In this document: positions 1 through 11,764 of the stretch, one piece after another
How the letters are laid out: every line of letters begins with the position of its first letter
Numbering within the stretch: the stretch's first letter is position 1
Source of the DNA: Welwitschia mirabilis
Taxonomy: Eukaryota > Gnetophyta > Gnetopsida > Welwitschiales
Assembly (NCBI GenBank): GCA_051453625.1
Contig: JBOZIK010000001.1
Coordinates: 268,633,848-268,659,750 of the forward strand
Direction: 5' to 3'
DNA: 25,903 nt
The notes under the pieces: generated by a model
Database searches by the model: none
What the model saw: the letters and a program-made list of their open reading frames with translations, nothing else
What the model was told of the DNA's origin: nothing
Translations under genes and position numbers: made by a program

Positions 1-1950
1 ATATTATGCATATGTATTATGTAACGTAATACATATGTTTTATATGTAGTATAATAATAAAATATTAATAGATAAAAACATAATAATGAATAATTGGACT
101 ACACCTATGTAACATAGGCATGGTTTCATACTAATTGGATACAAATACATGAGACTGAGATCTATCACTAAAACCAATATGTTTTAAGATGAAAGGACAA
201 TTAAATGATATGAATATTCAAGCAGATTATAAAATAAGTACCTTACCATCATTGTGAAAAACATGATACTCTATGATGATATAGGAAATCTGTGATAACT
301 TAGATGAAGTATGCCTTCTTATAGTAGAATGCCTAGTCATGCTTTAAGGGACTCTTTTAAACTTATCTTATTTTATTAGTAAAATTTTGTTTATGCTTCA
401 TCCAAAAAAATAGTTTAATTAATAAACATATTTATAATAGTTAAAAATATTACATTTTACCCCTTGTGGTTAATCATATAAATGTTAAATTATTATATTC
501 TACCATGCCACCCATCCGTATATATCATATCAACCATTTTCTTATAGTGTTTCTCCAAGATAGAAATTAACTTCTCATCATTCTACAACCTATTTAAAAT
601 ATGATATTGCTTTATTGTAAGGATTAATAAAACCAATATGAATACATTATCAACTCCTTTCCATTCTAATCGAAACTCAAGTAAGTGAGTTGTTAAGTAA
701 GGGATTCATTAATAAATTTTATCTCTAATTATTTATTATATACTTAGAACATATCAAATAAACTTTTTGATCTTTACTCTTATGTTGTAGGTCATTTTAT
801 GATATCAAAACCTATTTTACAAGAAATTAAGTTCATGTCCTTAGTTATTCATAAGATTCATCCTTTTTAAGTTTGCAGATTCCTTTATGCTAAGAAATAG
901 GGGTTATAATAATATGCCTTCATTAAATAGTAAGACCAATAAGAACAACAAAATTACTTCCAAATCAGTCTATGGACATACCTTTAACAAGCGTAGAGTT
1001 GTTAAGAGCTCAATTTCTAAAAACATGCATATTATTATTATTAGTACTGTGAAACGGCCTTTTTAATATGGGTAGTATGGTAAACATTATGAATTGTAAA
1101 TAAGGCTTCTTCATTGCTCGATCTATTATATTGATTTAACCAATAATACACCATAGAACCATTATCAAGATTTTAACTTTAAATATGAAGCCCATTATTG
1201 CTTAACTCTAATCACCCAAACAACTAAAAAAAATATTTTTTTTTAAAAATATAAGTGTGCTATATGGTCATAGGATAAAATAAGTTAAGAATTTTTGAGT
1301 TTGCAAGGGATGAATTAGGGATGAGATATGCAAATACGTTGGTTTGTAACGATAGAGAATAAACAAATGATTAAAAGATTTTTTTGGTTATAATGTAGTT
1401 ACAAATGACATAATAAATAAAGATAATTAATTCCTATAAAGGCTTAAAGATCATAAAAAGTACTATTAAAGGATACATTAATAATTATCTTTATGACTAT
1501 ATCTAAAACTACTAATTAATGCATACTAATTATCTAGAATTCTAGAATGTGTCAATTTTGACGTTTATGCAATAACATGGCTTTCCAGTTTTGTTTATGA
1601 AAATTGGTTTTATTTTGAAGTCAAATGCCTAAAACTAGGCATAAGGTCATTAAACAACCAAAGTAACTTATACAAGCAAATACATGTAAATTTCTAGAAT
1701 TTTGCTACTGCTAAGTTATGCAATTTAAATTTGCAATTTAGTTTTTTGAAGAGGATTAAGTGATTTAAAGCATGATAAATAGTACTTCTTACTTAGAATA
1801 CATTAAAGAAGATAAGAACAAGTCATCTTAATGACTAAACAAAATATCTTGTTTTTATTTTATGGGAAGCATTATTAGGTAATAAATTTCATGGTTTAAC
1901 ATAAGATTGAGAGAAAATTTTAATAATTAGACTTTAACATTGTTCATAAT

Positions 1951-2047
1951 TTTTAGTCTTTTTTTGAGAAATTGTACTTACAACCACAAAGGAATGGGAG
2001 CACTTCCCTACCATTAGGATGTCTACATATAGACGTTTTAGTCTTTT
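1951..2047. repeat. 12-bp direct repeat flanking a 73-bp copy-specific segment
   Basis: TTTTAGTCTTTT occurs at 1951-1962 and again at 2036-2047. Copy b has a single near-copy of this motif and lacks the 73 bp between (1963-2035). The segment is either a small insertion with a 12-bp duplication in copy c, or a deletion between short repeats in copy b. Confidence 0.7.
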
Positions 2048-2459
2048 ATAGCTTAATGAGAACTAAAGTTAGTATTAGCATTAACTTCATTTAGATGTTT
2101 ATTCCTACTTACTTGTGTAGTATTAATAGAACACTTATATGTATCATCATGTTTTGGAATCATAAAGCTCTATAGAAGCAATATTATTGCATTCTTAGAG
2201 TCACTAATAAATTAGAAAGAGAAGCAACTAAATTCATATAACTGATAATGTAATAAAAATACAAAACACTATAATAATTAACTAATTCAATCAACAAAAG
2301 AAAGATCAATTTCAAAGTCCAACATCTTAATGAATTTAGAAACCAAAGAGATTAATCAAGAGGAAAAAACAAATTAAAAGAAATAATTAATAAATCCAGC
2401 AAAACCTTTTAAGGAAGAAAGAACCTAAGTATGTACAACAAATAACATAAGCTAAGAAC

Positions 2460-3180
2460 TCTTAAAAGATGAAGTGGACTTGCTCTGCCTCATATAAAAT
2501 GGTAATGGTTTCTATGATAGCAAATCACTATTCACATCTTTGAGGACCAGAATTATTCTGCTTCATGCTAAGATCCATAAGCTTGAATGAAAGATTGACC
2601 TTCTTACTTTTTTCCTATTTCTATATTTGGAAATATCATGCTGAAGCAAGTTTAGAGTTAGTAATACCTTAACATAAAAGGCAAGGTTTCCCTTCGGATC
2701 AATAGAAAGCATTTTAGATATTCCACCCTTAATCCTTCCTTTGCGATTCTCTATCACATCTTTCAAATGAGCATAAAGAAGAGTCTCTCTACTACAATTT
2801 CCTATGAAAAGTATAGAAAATTAGCTTCAAGTCCTTCTCAAGGACTCTTTTTCTTAGATATGATGAAGCAACAAAAGGGGAAGCCTTCCCTCTTCAAACA
2901 ACTCCAACATAAATTTAACACTTCTCAAGTGAAAATCTCTACAACTCTGTGTGGGCTTCAAAATCAAAATTCAACTGGTAGGAGTGAATGATCTTCCTTC
3001 TCTATCTATAATGTTTTATGTCCAGAGAAAATTTTTTAGGTGGGAAATTCCTTTTTAAACTTTTACCTCCGGCATGAGAAAAATACCTAGTTTATAGTCC
3101 TTCACCAATGTATTATCCTATGATGAGATGTTCATAATCACCATCAGTAGATGATGGAGATCTACCACCAGAGTTTAAAA
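2460..3180 (-). pseudogene. Unidentified coding-like relic inside giant LTR copy c
   Basis: On the minus strand, the same strand as the LTR, a patchwork of open frames recurs in copies c and b at equivalent places. The clearest block reads HLKDVIENRKGRIKGG in copy c (about 2720-2770) and HLKDVTENCKGKIKGG in copy b. Both blocks are followed by a similar frame ending FHSSL, and then by VLKDVN and DLLS. An upstream block contains DGDYEH in copy c and DGDWEH in copy b. In-frame stops and shifts interrupt it, so it is not a working gene. I do not recognise the family. It could be a host gene fragment captured by the LTR, an old element protein, or chance similarity between two diverged copies of non-coding DNA. 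Confidence 0.35.
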
Positions 3181-3944
3181 AAGTAGATTTATTTTCCTTG
3201 GTATGTAACATTGAGAAGTGTTGTGCTACCTTATATATATTATTTGCCAACAAATTATTTGAATAAATGCAAGAATGATGTACTTGGTAAAAGAAATTAG
3301 ATTTGTATAAAATCAAATGTAGTTGTAGACTAGATCTAAGCAACCATTAAGGAAATCCTTCAAAATAAATATACTACCTTATCTAAAAAATGTTAAAATG
3401 GTTTGAAGCCAAGGACCAATAGCATGTGATAGAATCCAAATCAAAAAGTGCCAAATGCATTCTTTTGAAACAATCATTGGTGCATGCATTGATAGACCAT
3501 TAGATTTGAGTTACCATTATGTGAATGTTGGTTCTCTCCCCTACTAAAATTCAAATCTTGCTCTTGTTAAAATTCTTGAATATCTATCAATGATCTACTA
3601 GCTTACTGCTACATGTTATAATCTTCATAAATTCTCATTTCTTTTAACCATGACACATACTTTAATATAGTGAATGATACACAATACATAGGGACCCTCT
3701 CATCCTTCAAGCTTTCTATTTTTTAATGATCCATAAAGGGAAACATAGAAATTAATCATACCTTAAATTGCATTCATGCTTGCATTACATTGTAATAGTT
3801 TGGTGGCTCAGATTTACTTGTGTGAAATCCTTCATAATAAACAACCTATCTTTCATTCCCATTCTTGAGATTATTATCCTCAAGACTTTCTACTTGAAAG
3901 TATACATCTACTTGGAATGAGTGTTGAAAATTCATGGTATTACA

Positions 3945-3960
3945 TTCTCCTCCCCTTAAG
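3945..3960 (-). other. Polypurine tract of the giant-LTR element
   Basis: The minus strand reads CTTAAGGGGAGGAGAA, immediately followed by TGTAATACC, the start of LTR copy c. This layout, with a purine run after CTTAA and before a TGTAA-type LTR start, closely resembles the 3' end of plant Ty3/gypsy elements of the Tekay/Del type. A polypurine tract primes plus-strand DNA synthesis. Confidence 0.65.
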
Positions 3961-4047
3961 AAGATTTCTTCCCTAGAAATAACTTGAGTCATATATTATC
4001 TATCTATAACCATTCTTAAATTAATTAAGAAATGGATCCAAACCTAA
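3961..4047 (-). mobile_element. Remnant internal region of the giant-LTR element
   Basis: These 87 bp are all that separates the primer-binding-site core from the polypurine tract; with both signals included, LTR to LTR is 117 bp (3945-4061). No gag or pol motif is present and the sequence is AT-rich. Either the internal domain was lost by a deletion landing close to both priming signals, or this is a non-autonomous element with essentially no internal domain. Confidence 0.55.
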
Positions 4048-4060
4048 TCTTTGATATCAA
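4048..4060 (-). other. Primer binding site (tRNA-Met type) of the giant-LTR element
   Basis: The minus strand reads TTGATATCAAAGA, one base after an LTR end reading GATGGGACA (4062-4070). It matches the initiator tRNA-Met complement TGGTATCAGAGC with two G-to-A changes and a mismatch at the end. The following TTAGGTTTGG also fits the usual plant continuation. It marks the junction of the 5' LTR (copy b) with the internal region. Confidence 0.6.
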
Positions 4061-4061
4061 A

Positions 4062-7000
4062 TGTCCCATCTTGGCCTTAGGTTGGACTTAAGAAGCATGA
4101 ATTTTTTAAAAAATATTAATTAAATTATGTTACATTATGAAGATATTACATTGCATGATTAGCCATTGTAGCAAATCAAATAGGTTGTGATTGAGATATT
4201 TACCTCTTAATTACCCATAGGCTACATGTTAGGAGAACTATTTGATAATAGCTCATCTAACCAACATCATATTCAATCTTAAGGTTATTTAGAAGTCTTG
4301 ATTATAAACACACAAAGAAGTATGGAAGTTGTGGTCAAGTGACTGGTTGCATTGACAGCTAAGCAATCACACCTATGTATCCTCATTTAGAGGAGCTCAA
4401 ACCACATATAGTTTTATATTATACCTTGTTCCCATCTCTACCAATATGCATGAGAGTATGATAGATCAAGGGGATCCATAGCAGTGGGCATGTGGGAAAA
4501 CATATGCATAAAATAATGCAAGAATAATGTAAGAACTCAATGTTTGAATCAATAAGAGTATGATGTCAAATTAAATTAGAACAATACCAAATGATATCAC
4601 ACTCATATAGACATACATATGCATAATAGCTACATTTAAAACTATAGGAGGCAGTTAGTTAAGAACTCTCGAGATCACAACACCCATCCCTAATAAGGAA
4701 TTATAATGTATAATGTCAATGTTATATATATATAAATTCACATATAAGTACATAATATGAACCCCTAGGTCACTTGGCTAAAATACCCATTAGTAACACT
4801 TGTATAGCAAGCTCAAGATACTCCTTATATTTACCTAATGTCATGGTGTAAGCCCATAGAAAGGAAGTATCATAATAGAATAAACATTATAGTAAACACA
4901 TATATAAATGTGATTAACACACATGCCATTTTAGCAGCGTACCTCATAGTTGTTCCTTTTATAACATAACATAATAAATGTAATATATATAAATGAAAAA
5001 AAGAAAAAAAAAACTAGACTATATGCCACTAATTAAATTACTAGTCTCAATAGACTTAGCATAATAGAAGTGAAAGGATGAAGAAAGATAATTAAATGCT
5101 TAATTATTTTAATGAACATCATAAGAAAAAGTCACTAATATTATATTATTTTATGTACAAGATAACAAATAACTATTTGAGATGTTTAATTCATATGCAT
5201 GAACATATAAGAACATACATTTAAGAATACATACTTGGTGTATGTTAAGGCACACGAGAAGCAACCATAATCATTAAGGAATGTGTCAATCCTACATCAT
5301 TATGTAATTATAGTATGTACACATACATACATTAAATCACAAAAACACAAATCATTATGATAGAGAAATCCCACAACTATTCCTTTTATAATGCTAACAT
5401 AATAAAACCAAGCCTATGAATTAGATTACTTATAGTGCTAATAGAATAATAAAAGGGAATTTGATTAAACTGTGTAATATATACATGCGTACATATTTAT
5501 TTATCTCTAAGGGCTATTACAAAATAGTGAATTTGTTTAACTATCTAAGCCTTCTATTAGGTTCAAGGTATTTTCCATTTTATTATCATAATTTCTATTA
5601 TCAATATTCCTAAATCATTTTCACTTGATCAATGAACTTTTTAAGCAAAATTGATATGGGTATCATAATCATTTGTCCTAATGGTAGATGTACCACATTA
5701 AAAGACTAATATATATATCAATAGCTATTATATATAGTTATTAATTTTTGGGTTTAATAACTCAAATTATGCCATTACGTATAACTATATTTCAATATGT
5801 ATATTATATAGGATTAATGAAGCATAAATTTGTATAATATATTATACTTTAGCTCCTAAAAATAAAACATGTTTAAGCATGAAAACATGAACATTGCAGT
5901 AGTCTAACTCATGGGTACTCTTTCTTTATTTAGGAGGTTATAGTAGTTGCACTTTAAGGAAAGGTACAATTACTAAAATGTTAGGTTTGACATCTCTCCC
6001 ATCCTCTAATACATTTAAGATAATAATTTAACCTATTGATATATGTAATTTTATGAAAATGAAATAACATACTATAATATATTATAATATTCATATAATA
6101 TTATGCATATAATATAATATTGTATATATTTAATATTATGCATATGTATTGTGTAATATAATATGTATGCTTTGTATGTAGTATAGTAATAAAATATTAA
6201 TAGATAAAAACATAACAATAAACAATTGGAATACACCTATATAACTTGGACATGGTTTCATACTAATTGGACAAAAATACATGATCCTAAGATCTATTAA
6301 TAAAACTACTATATTTTAAGATGAAAGGACAAATAAATGATATGAAAAGGGCAAATCAATGATATGAATATTGAAATGGATGTATAAAATGAATATATTA
6401 CCATAATTGTGAAAGACATGATACTCTATAATGAGATAGGAAACCTATGATAACCTAGATGAAGTATGCCTTCTTATAGTAAACTGCCTTGTTATGTCTT
6501 AAGGGATTTTTTTCAACATAGCTTATAAAATTTTATTCATGCTTCATCCAAAAAATTAGTTTAATTACTAAACATCTTTATAATAGTTAATAATGTTACA
6601 TTTTATGCCTTAGGTTAAGCATACTAGCTAAATGTTAAATTATTACATTCTATCATGCCATCCATCCATACGTCACATATTAATAATTTTCTTATAGCAT
6701 TCTTCTAAGCTAAAAACCAACTTCTCATCATTATACAAACTATTTAAACTATGACATTTGTTTATTGTAAGGCTGAATAAAACCACTATGAATACATTAT
6801 CAATGCCTTTCCATCCTAATCGAAACTCAAGTAAGTGGGCTTGTAAGTAAGGGATTCATTAATAAATTTTATCTCTTATTGTTGATTATATATTTAAGAC
6901 CTAAGAAATTAACTTTTTGATATTTAATCTTATCTTGCAGCTTATTTTATGATATCAAAACCTATTTTATAAGGAACTAAGAAATATATATTGTATTAAG

Positions 7001-9662
7001 ATTCATGTCCTTGGGTATCCATAAGATCCATTCTTCTTAATTTTACAAATTCCTTTATACTAATAAGGAGGGTTTGAATAACATGCCTTAGTTAAATGGT
7101 AACATCAATAAGAACAACAACACTACCTCCAAATCTAAGTCTATGGTCATGCCTTTAATAAGTGTAGAATTGTTTAAAACCTAAATTCTAAAAACACATA
7201 TATTATTATATTGGTATTGTGATCTTATCATATGAAAAGAATATTGTCCTATAAAAATCATATACATAACCTTTCTTAATATGGATATTATGGTGAACAT
7301 TATTAATTGTAAATCTAAATAAAGCTTCTTCACTACTTGATCTATTATACTAATTTAACTAATAATATATCACAAAATCACTACCAAGATTTGAACCTGA
7401 AGCTATGAAACCCTTTTTTGCTTAATTCTATATGGTCCTAAGGTGAAAAAAGTTGAGAATTTATGAGTTTGCAAGGGATGCATTAGGGACAAGATATGTA
7501 AATATGTTGGTTTCTAATGATAGAGAATAAATAAATGATTAAAAGAGTTTTTGGATCTGAGGTAGCTAGGTAGCTACAAATGGCACAAGAAAGAAAGGTA
7601 ATTAATTCCTCTAAAGGCTCAAAGATAATAAAAACTACTACTGAAGAATACATCAAAAATGATCCTTATGGCTTTTTCTAAAATTGTCAATTAATGCACA
7701 CTTAATATTTAGAATCCTAGGGTGTATCAATTTTAATGTTTTATGTAATAACATGGCTTTCCTCTTTTGTTCAGTATGTTTCTTTACATTAGTTTGTAAA
7801 AAAGTATTATATTTTGAAGTCAAATGTCTAAAAAAAGGCATATAGTCATTAAACAACTAAAGTAACTTACACAAGCTAATATGTAAGTTCCTAGAAGTCT
7901 TTTATTACTAATTTATACAATTTACATTTGTAATTTAGTTTTTTAAATAGGATTAAGTGGTTTAAAGCATGGTAAATAGTACTGCATATGTAATATGCAT
8001 TAAAGAGGACAAGAACAAAGCATCTCAACAACTCTTAAAAAAACAATTTGTTTGTCCTATGGGAAGCATTATAGGGTAATAAATTTTATAGTCTGATGTA
8101 AGATTAAGATAGAATGTTAATAATTAGACTTTGACATTTCTCATAATTTTTAGTATTTTATAGCTTAGTAGGAATTGAAGTTAGTAGTAGTATTAGCTTC
8201 ATTTAGATGTTCATGCCTACCTACTTATGTACTATTAACAAAAGACTTCCTTGTATCATCATGTTCTAGAATCATACAATCCTACAGATGAAATATCATT
8301 GCATTCTTAAAGTCATAGATAACTAAGAAAGCAAAGCAACCAAATTCATATGACTGATAATACAGTAAAATTACAGAACATTGCAAAAAATCAAGTAATC
8401 CAATCAATAAAAGGAAGATCCATTTTAAAGTCCACTTCCTTAATGAATTCTAGAACCAAAGAGATTGATCAACTGAGAAAAACAAATTAAAAGAACTAAT
8501 CAGCAAATCTAATGAAAGGGTTTAAGGAAGCGAAAACCTAAGTATGTGCAAGAATGTAAATAACATATGTGACAAACTTTTAAAAGACCAAATGGACCCG
8601 CTCTGCATCATATAAGATGGCAACAATTTCTACGACAACAAATCATTGTTCACATCTTTGAGGACCGACATTATGTTATTCCACTGTGCGGTAAGATTCA
8701 TAGGCTTGAATGAAAGATCATCGATATTACTACTTTTTCATTACTATATTTGAAAATATCATGCCAAAGTGAAGTTAAAGTTAGTAATCCCAAAACACAA
8801 AAGGTAAGATTTTTCTTTGCATCAAAAGAAAGCCTTTTATATGTTCCTCCCTTGATCTTGCCTTTGCAATTCTCTGTCACATCTTTTAAATGAAGATACA
8901 GTAGAGTTTCTCTACTTCATTTTTCTATGTAAAATGTAGCAAATCAACTTCAAATTCTCCTCAAGGACTCTTGTGCTTGAAGATGGCAAAGCAACAAAAG
9001 GGGAAACCTTTCCTCTTTGAACAACTCTAGCGTAAGTTAAATGCTTCTCAAGTGAAAACATTCATAGCAAAATGCAAGATTTAAAATCAAAATTCAATTG
9101 ACAGGAGTAAACAACCTTCCTTCTCTATTTGCAACTTTTCAGATCCATATAAAGTTTGTTGAGCTATAAAGTCCTTTTCAACTCCTACCTCTAGCATGAT
9201 AAAAATACCCAGTCTATGGCCCTTCACTGGTGTATTATCCTATGATGATATGGCATGTTCCCAATCACCATCAGCATATGATTAAGATGTATCATCAGAG
9301 TTCAAAAACTGAATGAATTTTCCTTTGCATGCTGTCTTCTAGATATTATTTACCACTAAATCATTTGAATAAATATAGGAATGACATGGTAGACAAAAGA
9401 AATCAGAATTTGTACAAAACCAAACATGATTTTGAAGCTAGAATTAAGTGACTATCGAGCATATCCTCCAAAATGAATATATTACCTAATCTGAAAAATG
9501 TTAAAATAGTTTGAAATAAAAAACCGATTTCATGTGATATAATCCAAATTAAAAAGGGCCAAAAGCACTCTTTTGTAATAGTCATTGTTACATGCACCCC
9601 TAGGCTATTAGATTTGAGTTTTATTACTGTCATGCAAATGTTGATTGTCTCCCCTACTAAAA
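4062..9662 (-). mobile_element. Giant LTR, copy b (first ~400 bp missing)
   Basis: On the minus strand this LTR ends at 4062 with GGGACA, next to the primer binding site. Its right part (6133-9662) matches copy c and its left part (4071 to about 5370) matches copy a, so the three copies tile into one unit of about 6 kb. Homology to copy c stops abruptly at 9662, after the shared CCCCTACTAAAA, so about the first 395 bp of the LTR are absent. An A/T-only stretch at about 6068-6135 lies inside. A motif TTCCTTTTATAA followed by CTAACATAATAAA-like sequence occurs at about 4953 and 5380, hinting at an internal repeat spaced about 430 bp. Confidence 0.65.
8580..9300 (-). pseudogene. Unidentified coding-like relic inside giant LTR copy b
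   Basis: This is the counterpart of the relic at 2460-3180. On the minus strand it shows, in order, DGDWEH with a downstream KGHRLGIF, then a frame containing RGKVSPFVALPSSS (about 8970-9020), then HLKDVTENCKGKIKGG (about 8840-8890) leading to FHSSL, then VLKDVN. The frames are not joined: shifts and stops fall between blocks. The order and frame of the blocks agree with copy c. Family not recognised; a captured host exon set or an old element protein are both possible. Confidence 0.35.
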
Positions 9663-9771
9663 ACAACAAGGTGGTTACATAGATACAAAGGGAGACATCC
9701 ATCGAAATAACAAATAAAAGACTGAAATAGCGTAAAGAGGAGAGGACTTCCTCACAAGAGAACAAAATACA
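9663..9771. other. Unassigned segment left of the copia insertion
   Basis: These 109 bp have no match in giant LTR copy c, although they directly follow the point where copies b and c part. The segment is purine-rich on the plus strand (for example GTAAAGAGGAGAGGA) and ends in ATACA, the likely target site of the copia element. It should be continuous with 16754 onward in the pre-insertion state. Confidence 0.5.
9767..9771. repeat. Left target-site duplication candidate (ATACA)
   Basis: ATACA precedes the 5' LTR. The five bases after the 3' LTR (16754-16758) read ACGCA, agreeing at three of five positions; the differences are a T/C and an A/G transition. Five bp is the normal Ty1/copia duplication length. 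An exact ATACA also lies at 16764-16768, but that would push the LTR end past its CA terminus. Confidence 0.5.
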
Positions 9772-10885
9772 TGTTAAGATGTGACTCAAATATGAGCACA
9801 CATCCATAAGTCCTCAATAGATTAAGGTGGCGGTCAAGCCCACAGGAATGGTGTAAATTCAATGGCATTCCTCTCAAACCTTATGCCTTTTTTTTTTGCT
9901 ATATAAGTAAACCTTAGCACCCACATTTTTTAGAGTTCAATTTTTTGATAATGCCTAAATCATTGTGTGCTATATGCACCTCAATTTGTCTAGTGACTCC
10001 ATTGATTTTTTTCTTGCACCTAGTTTTGAACATCAGCATTGATGCTTCCTATCTACATGTGTTTGCACTCTGTTCCCACTCTCATGTGAGTGCACCTGCT
10101 TTGTGTACATCACCCTTAATCTACAACTGTGCCTTTGTGTACTGACTGCATCACTATCATCTGGATTCATCAGCCAGCATCTCTGCTTCCCACATCTGGG
10201 TCTCCGTGGACCATTGCTAGTGCATGTATCAACTTTATTGTGTCTATGCATTCTTGCCTGTGTGCTGAACTACAATTCACCACCGTCATGTCTCTGCACA
10301 TGCTACCTATGATTTACCTCCACCGCGTCACTGTCTGCATGCTCCTCTATGCTACCCTATGGTGTACTTCTGCTGCATTGCATTGCCTTATCCTAGTGCT
10401 TGCCTGACTTGCACCACCTTCTTGTGACCTGGACTAACATGCACCGTCAGGACCGTTGCCACTGCACTTCATCTGCACATAGCCAAGCATGCCCAACACT
10501 TCGATTACTACACCTCACTTGCATGTGGCCAAGCACGTCTAGCACTATTATCACTCCTTTTCTCTACGTGTGGCCTGCGCCTGTTATGTCGTGCCTTTTG
10601 TCGAAGTTCTTTGTCTGTATGCTCCCTGTGTGATACATTATCACTTACTTCTACATGCACCTGTATGGGTGGACAGTTGTTTCTTTTTATTTGTTTTGTA
10701 CATGTGAACATTACTTTACATACGTTGTAATTTTTAAAGTTGTAATTTTTTTGTCAATTGTGTTTAAGGCCTTATATAAGAGCCTTATTGATCATTACAT
10801 GATTTTGTGTTTAAAATCATTTTCTTTGGTTTTTTCCTTGCTTTTGGATTTTATGCTATCTATTCATTATGTGTATAAGCTAACA
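9772..10885 (+). repeat. 5' LTR of the copia element
   Basis: The LTR runs 1114 bp from TGTTAAGATG to CTAACA. It is more GC- and pyrimidine-rich in the middle than its surroundings. It carries three segments the 3' LTR lacks: about 29 bp around 9894-9922, about 50 bp around 10579-10630, and about 16 bp around 10730-10750 where GTTGTAATTTTT is tandemly doubled. Two TATA-box-like sites are visible, CTATATAAG (about 9899) and TTATATAAG (about 10771). Short open frames inside it are not genes. Confidence 0.92.
9899..9907 (+). promoter_or_regulatory. Candidate TATA box in the 5' LTR
   Basis: CTATATAAG is followed by TAAACCTTAGCACCC, a common context for plant LTR transcription starts. The 3' LTR lacks this stretch. 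A second candidate, TTATATAAG at about 10771, is TTATACAAG in the 3' LTR. Sequence alone does not decide between them. Confidence 0.35.
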
Positions 10886-10888
10886 AAG

Positions 10889-10900
10889 TAGTATCAGAGC
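10889..10900 (+). other. Primer binding site of the copia element
   Basis: TAGTATCAGAGC matches the initiator tRNA-Met complement with one G-to-A change. It lies three bases after the 5' LTR end, the usual place for minus-strand priming in plant copia elements. Confidence 0.88.
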
Positions 10901-10925
10901 AAGGTTCCCTAGGTTATAAGCAAGG

Positions 10926-11690
10926 ATGTCAACTGTGACTAAGTTTGACATCGAGAAGTTTGATGGCAAACTAAGCTTCTTTATCTAGCAGGTACAGATG
11001 AAGGCCGTTCTTATTCAAAATGGCTTGAAGAAGGCTTGGGATGGTAAGTTGAAGAAACTAGACACTATGTCCAAGGAGTAATGGGATGAGTTAGATGAAA
11101 AGTCCTTGTCGACCATTCAGTTATGTTTATTTAAGGAGGTTCTTCATGAGGTTGTTATGGCTAAAACTGGAATCATTATACATGACGAGAAGTCTTGCCA
11201 ATAAGCTTTAACTCAAGGAATGCTTGTCTACCATTTGCATTGCTGAAGGTACTCCCATTTAAGCACATCTCAATAAGTTTAATTCAATTCTTGTGGATTT
11301 ATAGAATATAGATGTGCGAAGAAAAGGTTGTTTTGTTGGTTGTCTTTTTACCTTTTACCTATAGGAATTTCAAAGAAATCATGCTATATGGTGATATTCA
11401 TACTTTATCATTTGAAGATGGTAAAGCAGATTTGTTGTTTAAAGAAAAGTTTGATTTAGAAATTCACTCTTAGGATAATGGTGAAGGTCTAATTCTTAGG
11501 TGTAGAATTCATAAAAATTGTCATAATATAAAATACAAAAAGTCCAGATCCAACTCAAGAGGACGTAAATCCAATACTAAAAACTATTTGTATTGTAAAA
11601 AATTAGGACATGACATTTCAGAATGTTATAAGTTGAAGAATAAACAAGATAGATAAGCCAAAAAGAAACAGCCTCAATCATCTGCTGAGG
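10926..11690 (+). pseudogene. copia gag (capsid/nucleocapsid), broken
   Basis: Gag would form the virus-like particle and bind the element's RNA. The frame starts with ATG at 10926, 25 bp past the primer site, and reads MSTVTKFDIEKFDGK, the usual start of Tork-like Gag. TAG falls at the conserved Trp of the next motif, and TAA stops follow. Around 11190 the frame shifts and about 15 family residues are missing. The later frame (frame of 11585) carries the capsid part with the words NKFNSILVDL and RNFKEIMLYG. The CCHC zinc knuckle at 11585-11626 has lost its first Cys (Tyr, TAT at 11585), while the second Cys (11594), His (11609) and last Cys (11624) remain. It would not bind zinc normally. 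Confidence 0.9.
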
Positions 11691-11764
11691 CTAGTATAGT
11701 TGAAACTAATTCTGAAGGTGATGTTCTATTCTCTGTATCTTCTTCTAATGAGAGAAGTCAATCT

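Larger units (their letters stand above)
1..3944 (-). mobile_element. Giant LTR, copy c (truncated by window edge)
   Basis: Read on the minus strand, this repeat begins at 3944 with TGTAATACC, directly after a polypurine tract, and runs left past base 1. Positions 1-3549 align collinearly with 6133-9662; for example 1-20 matches 6133-6152 nearly base for base. By eye the copies are about 80% identical with scattered indels, so the duplication is old. The next 395 bp (3550-3944) have no match in copy b because copy b is broken there. Reading the repeat as an LTR rather than a plain tandem duplication rests on the TGT start, the polypurine tract and the primer site next door. The position of the break relative to the matching copy implies a full LTR of about 6 kb, long for any plant element. 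Confidence 0.65.

Noticed and set aside
9403-9807. A hydrophobic 134-codon minus-strand frame
   Set aside because: It runs across the copia 5' LTR, the unassigned 109-bp segment and the giant LTR, so it is a chance chimera of three sequences.
10033-10711. Several Cys/His-rich short frames in the copia 5' LTR, both strands
   Set aside because: They lie wholly within the LTR, overlap each other on both strands and are not maintained between the two LTRs.
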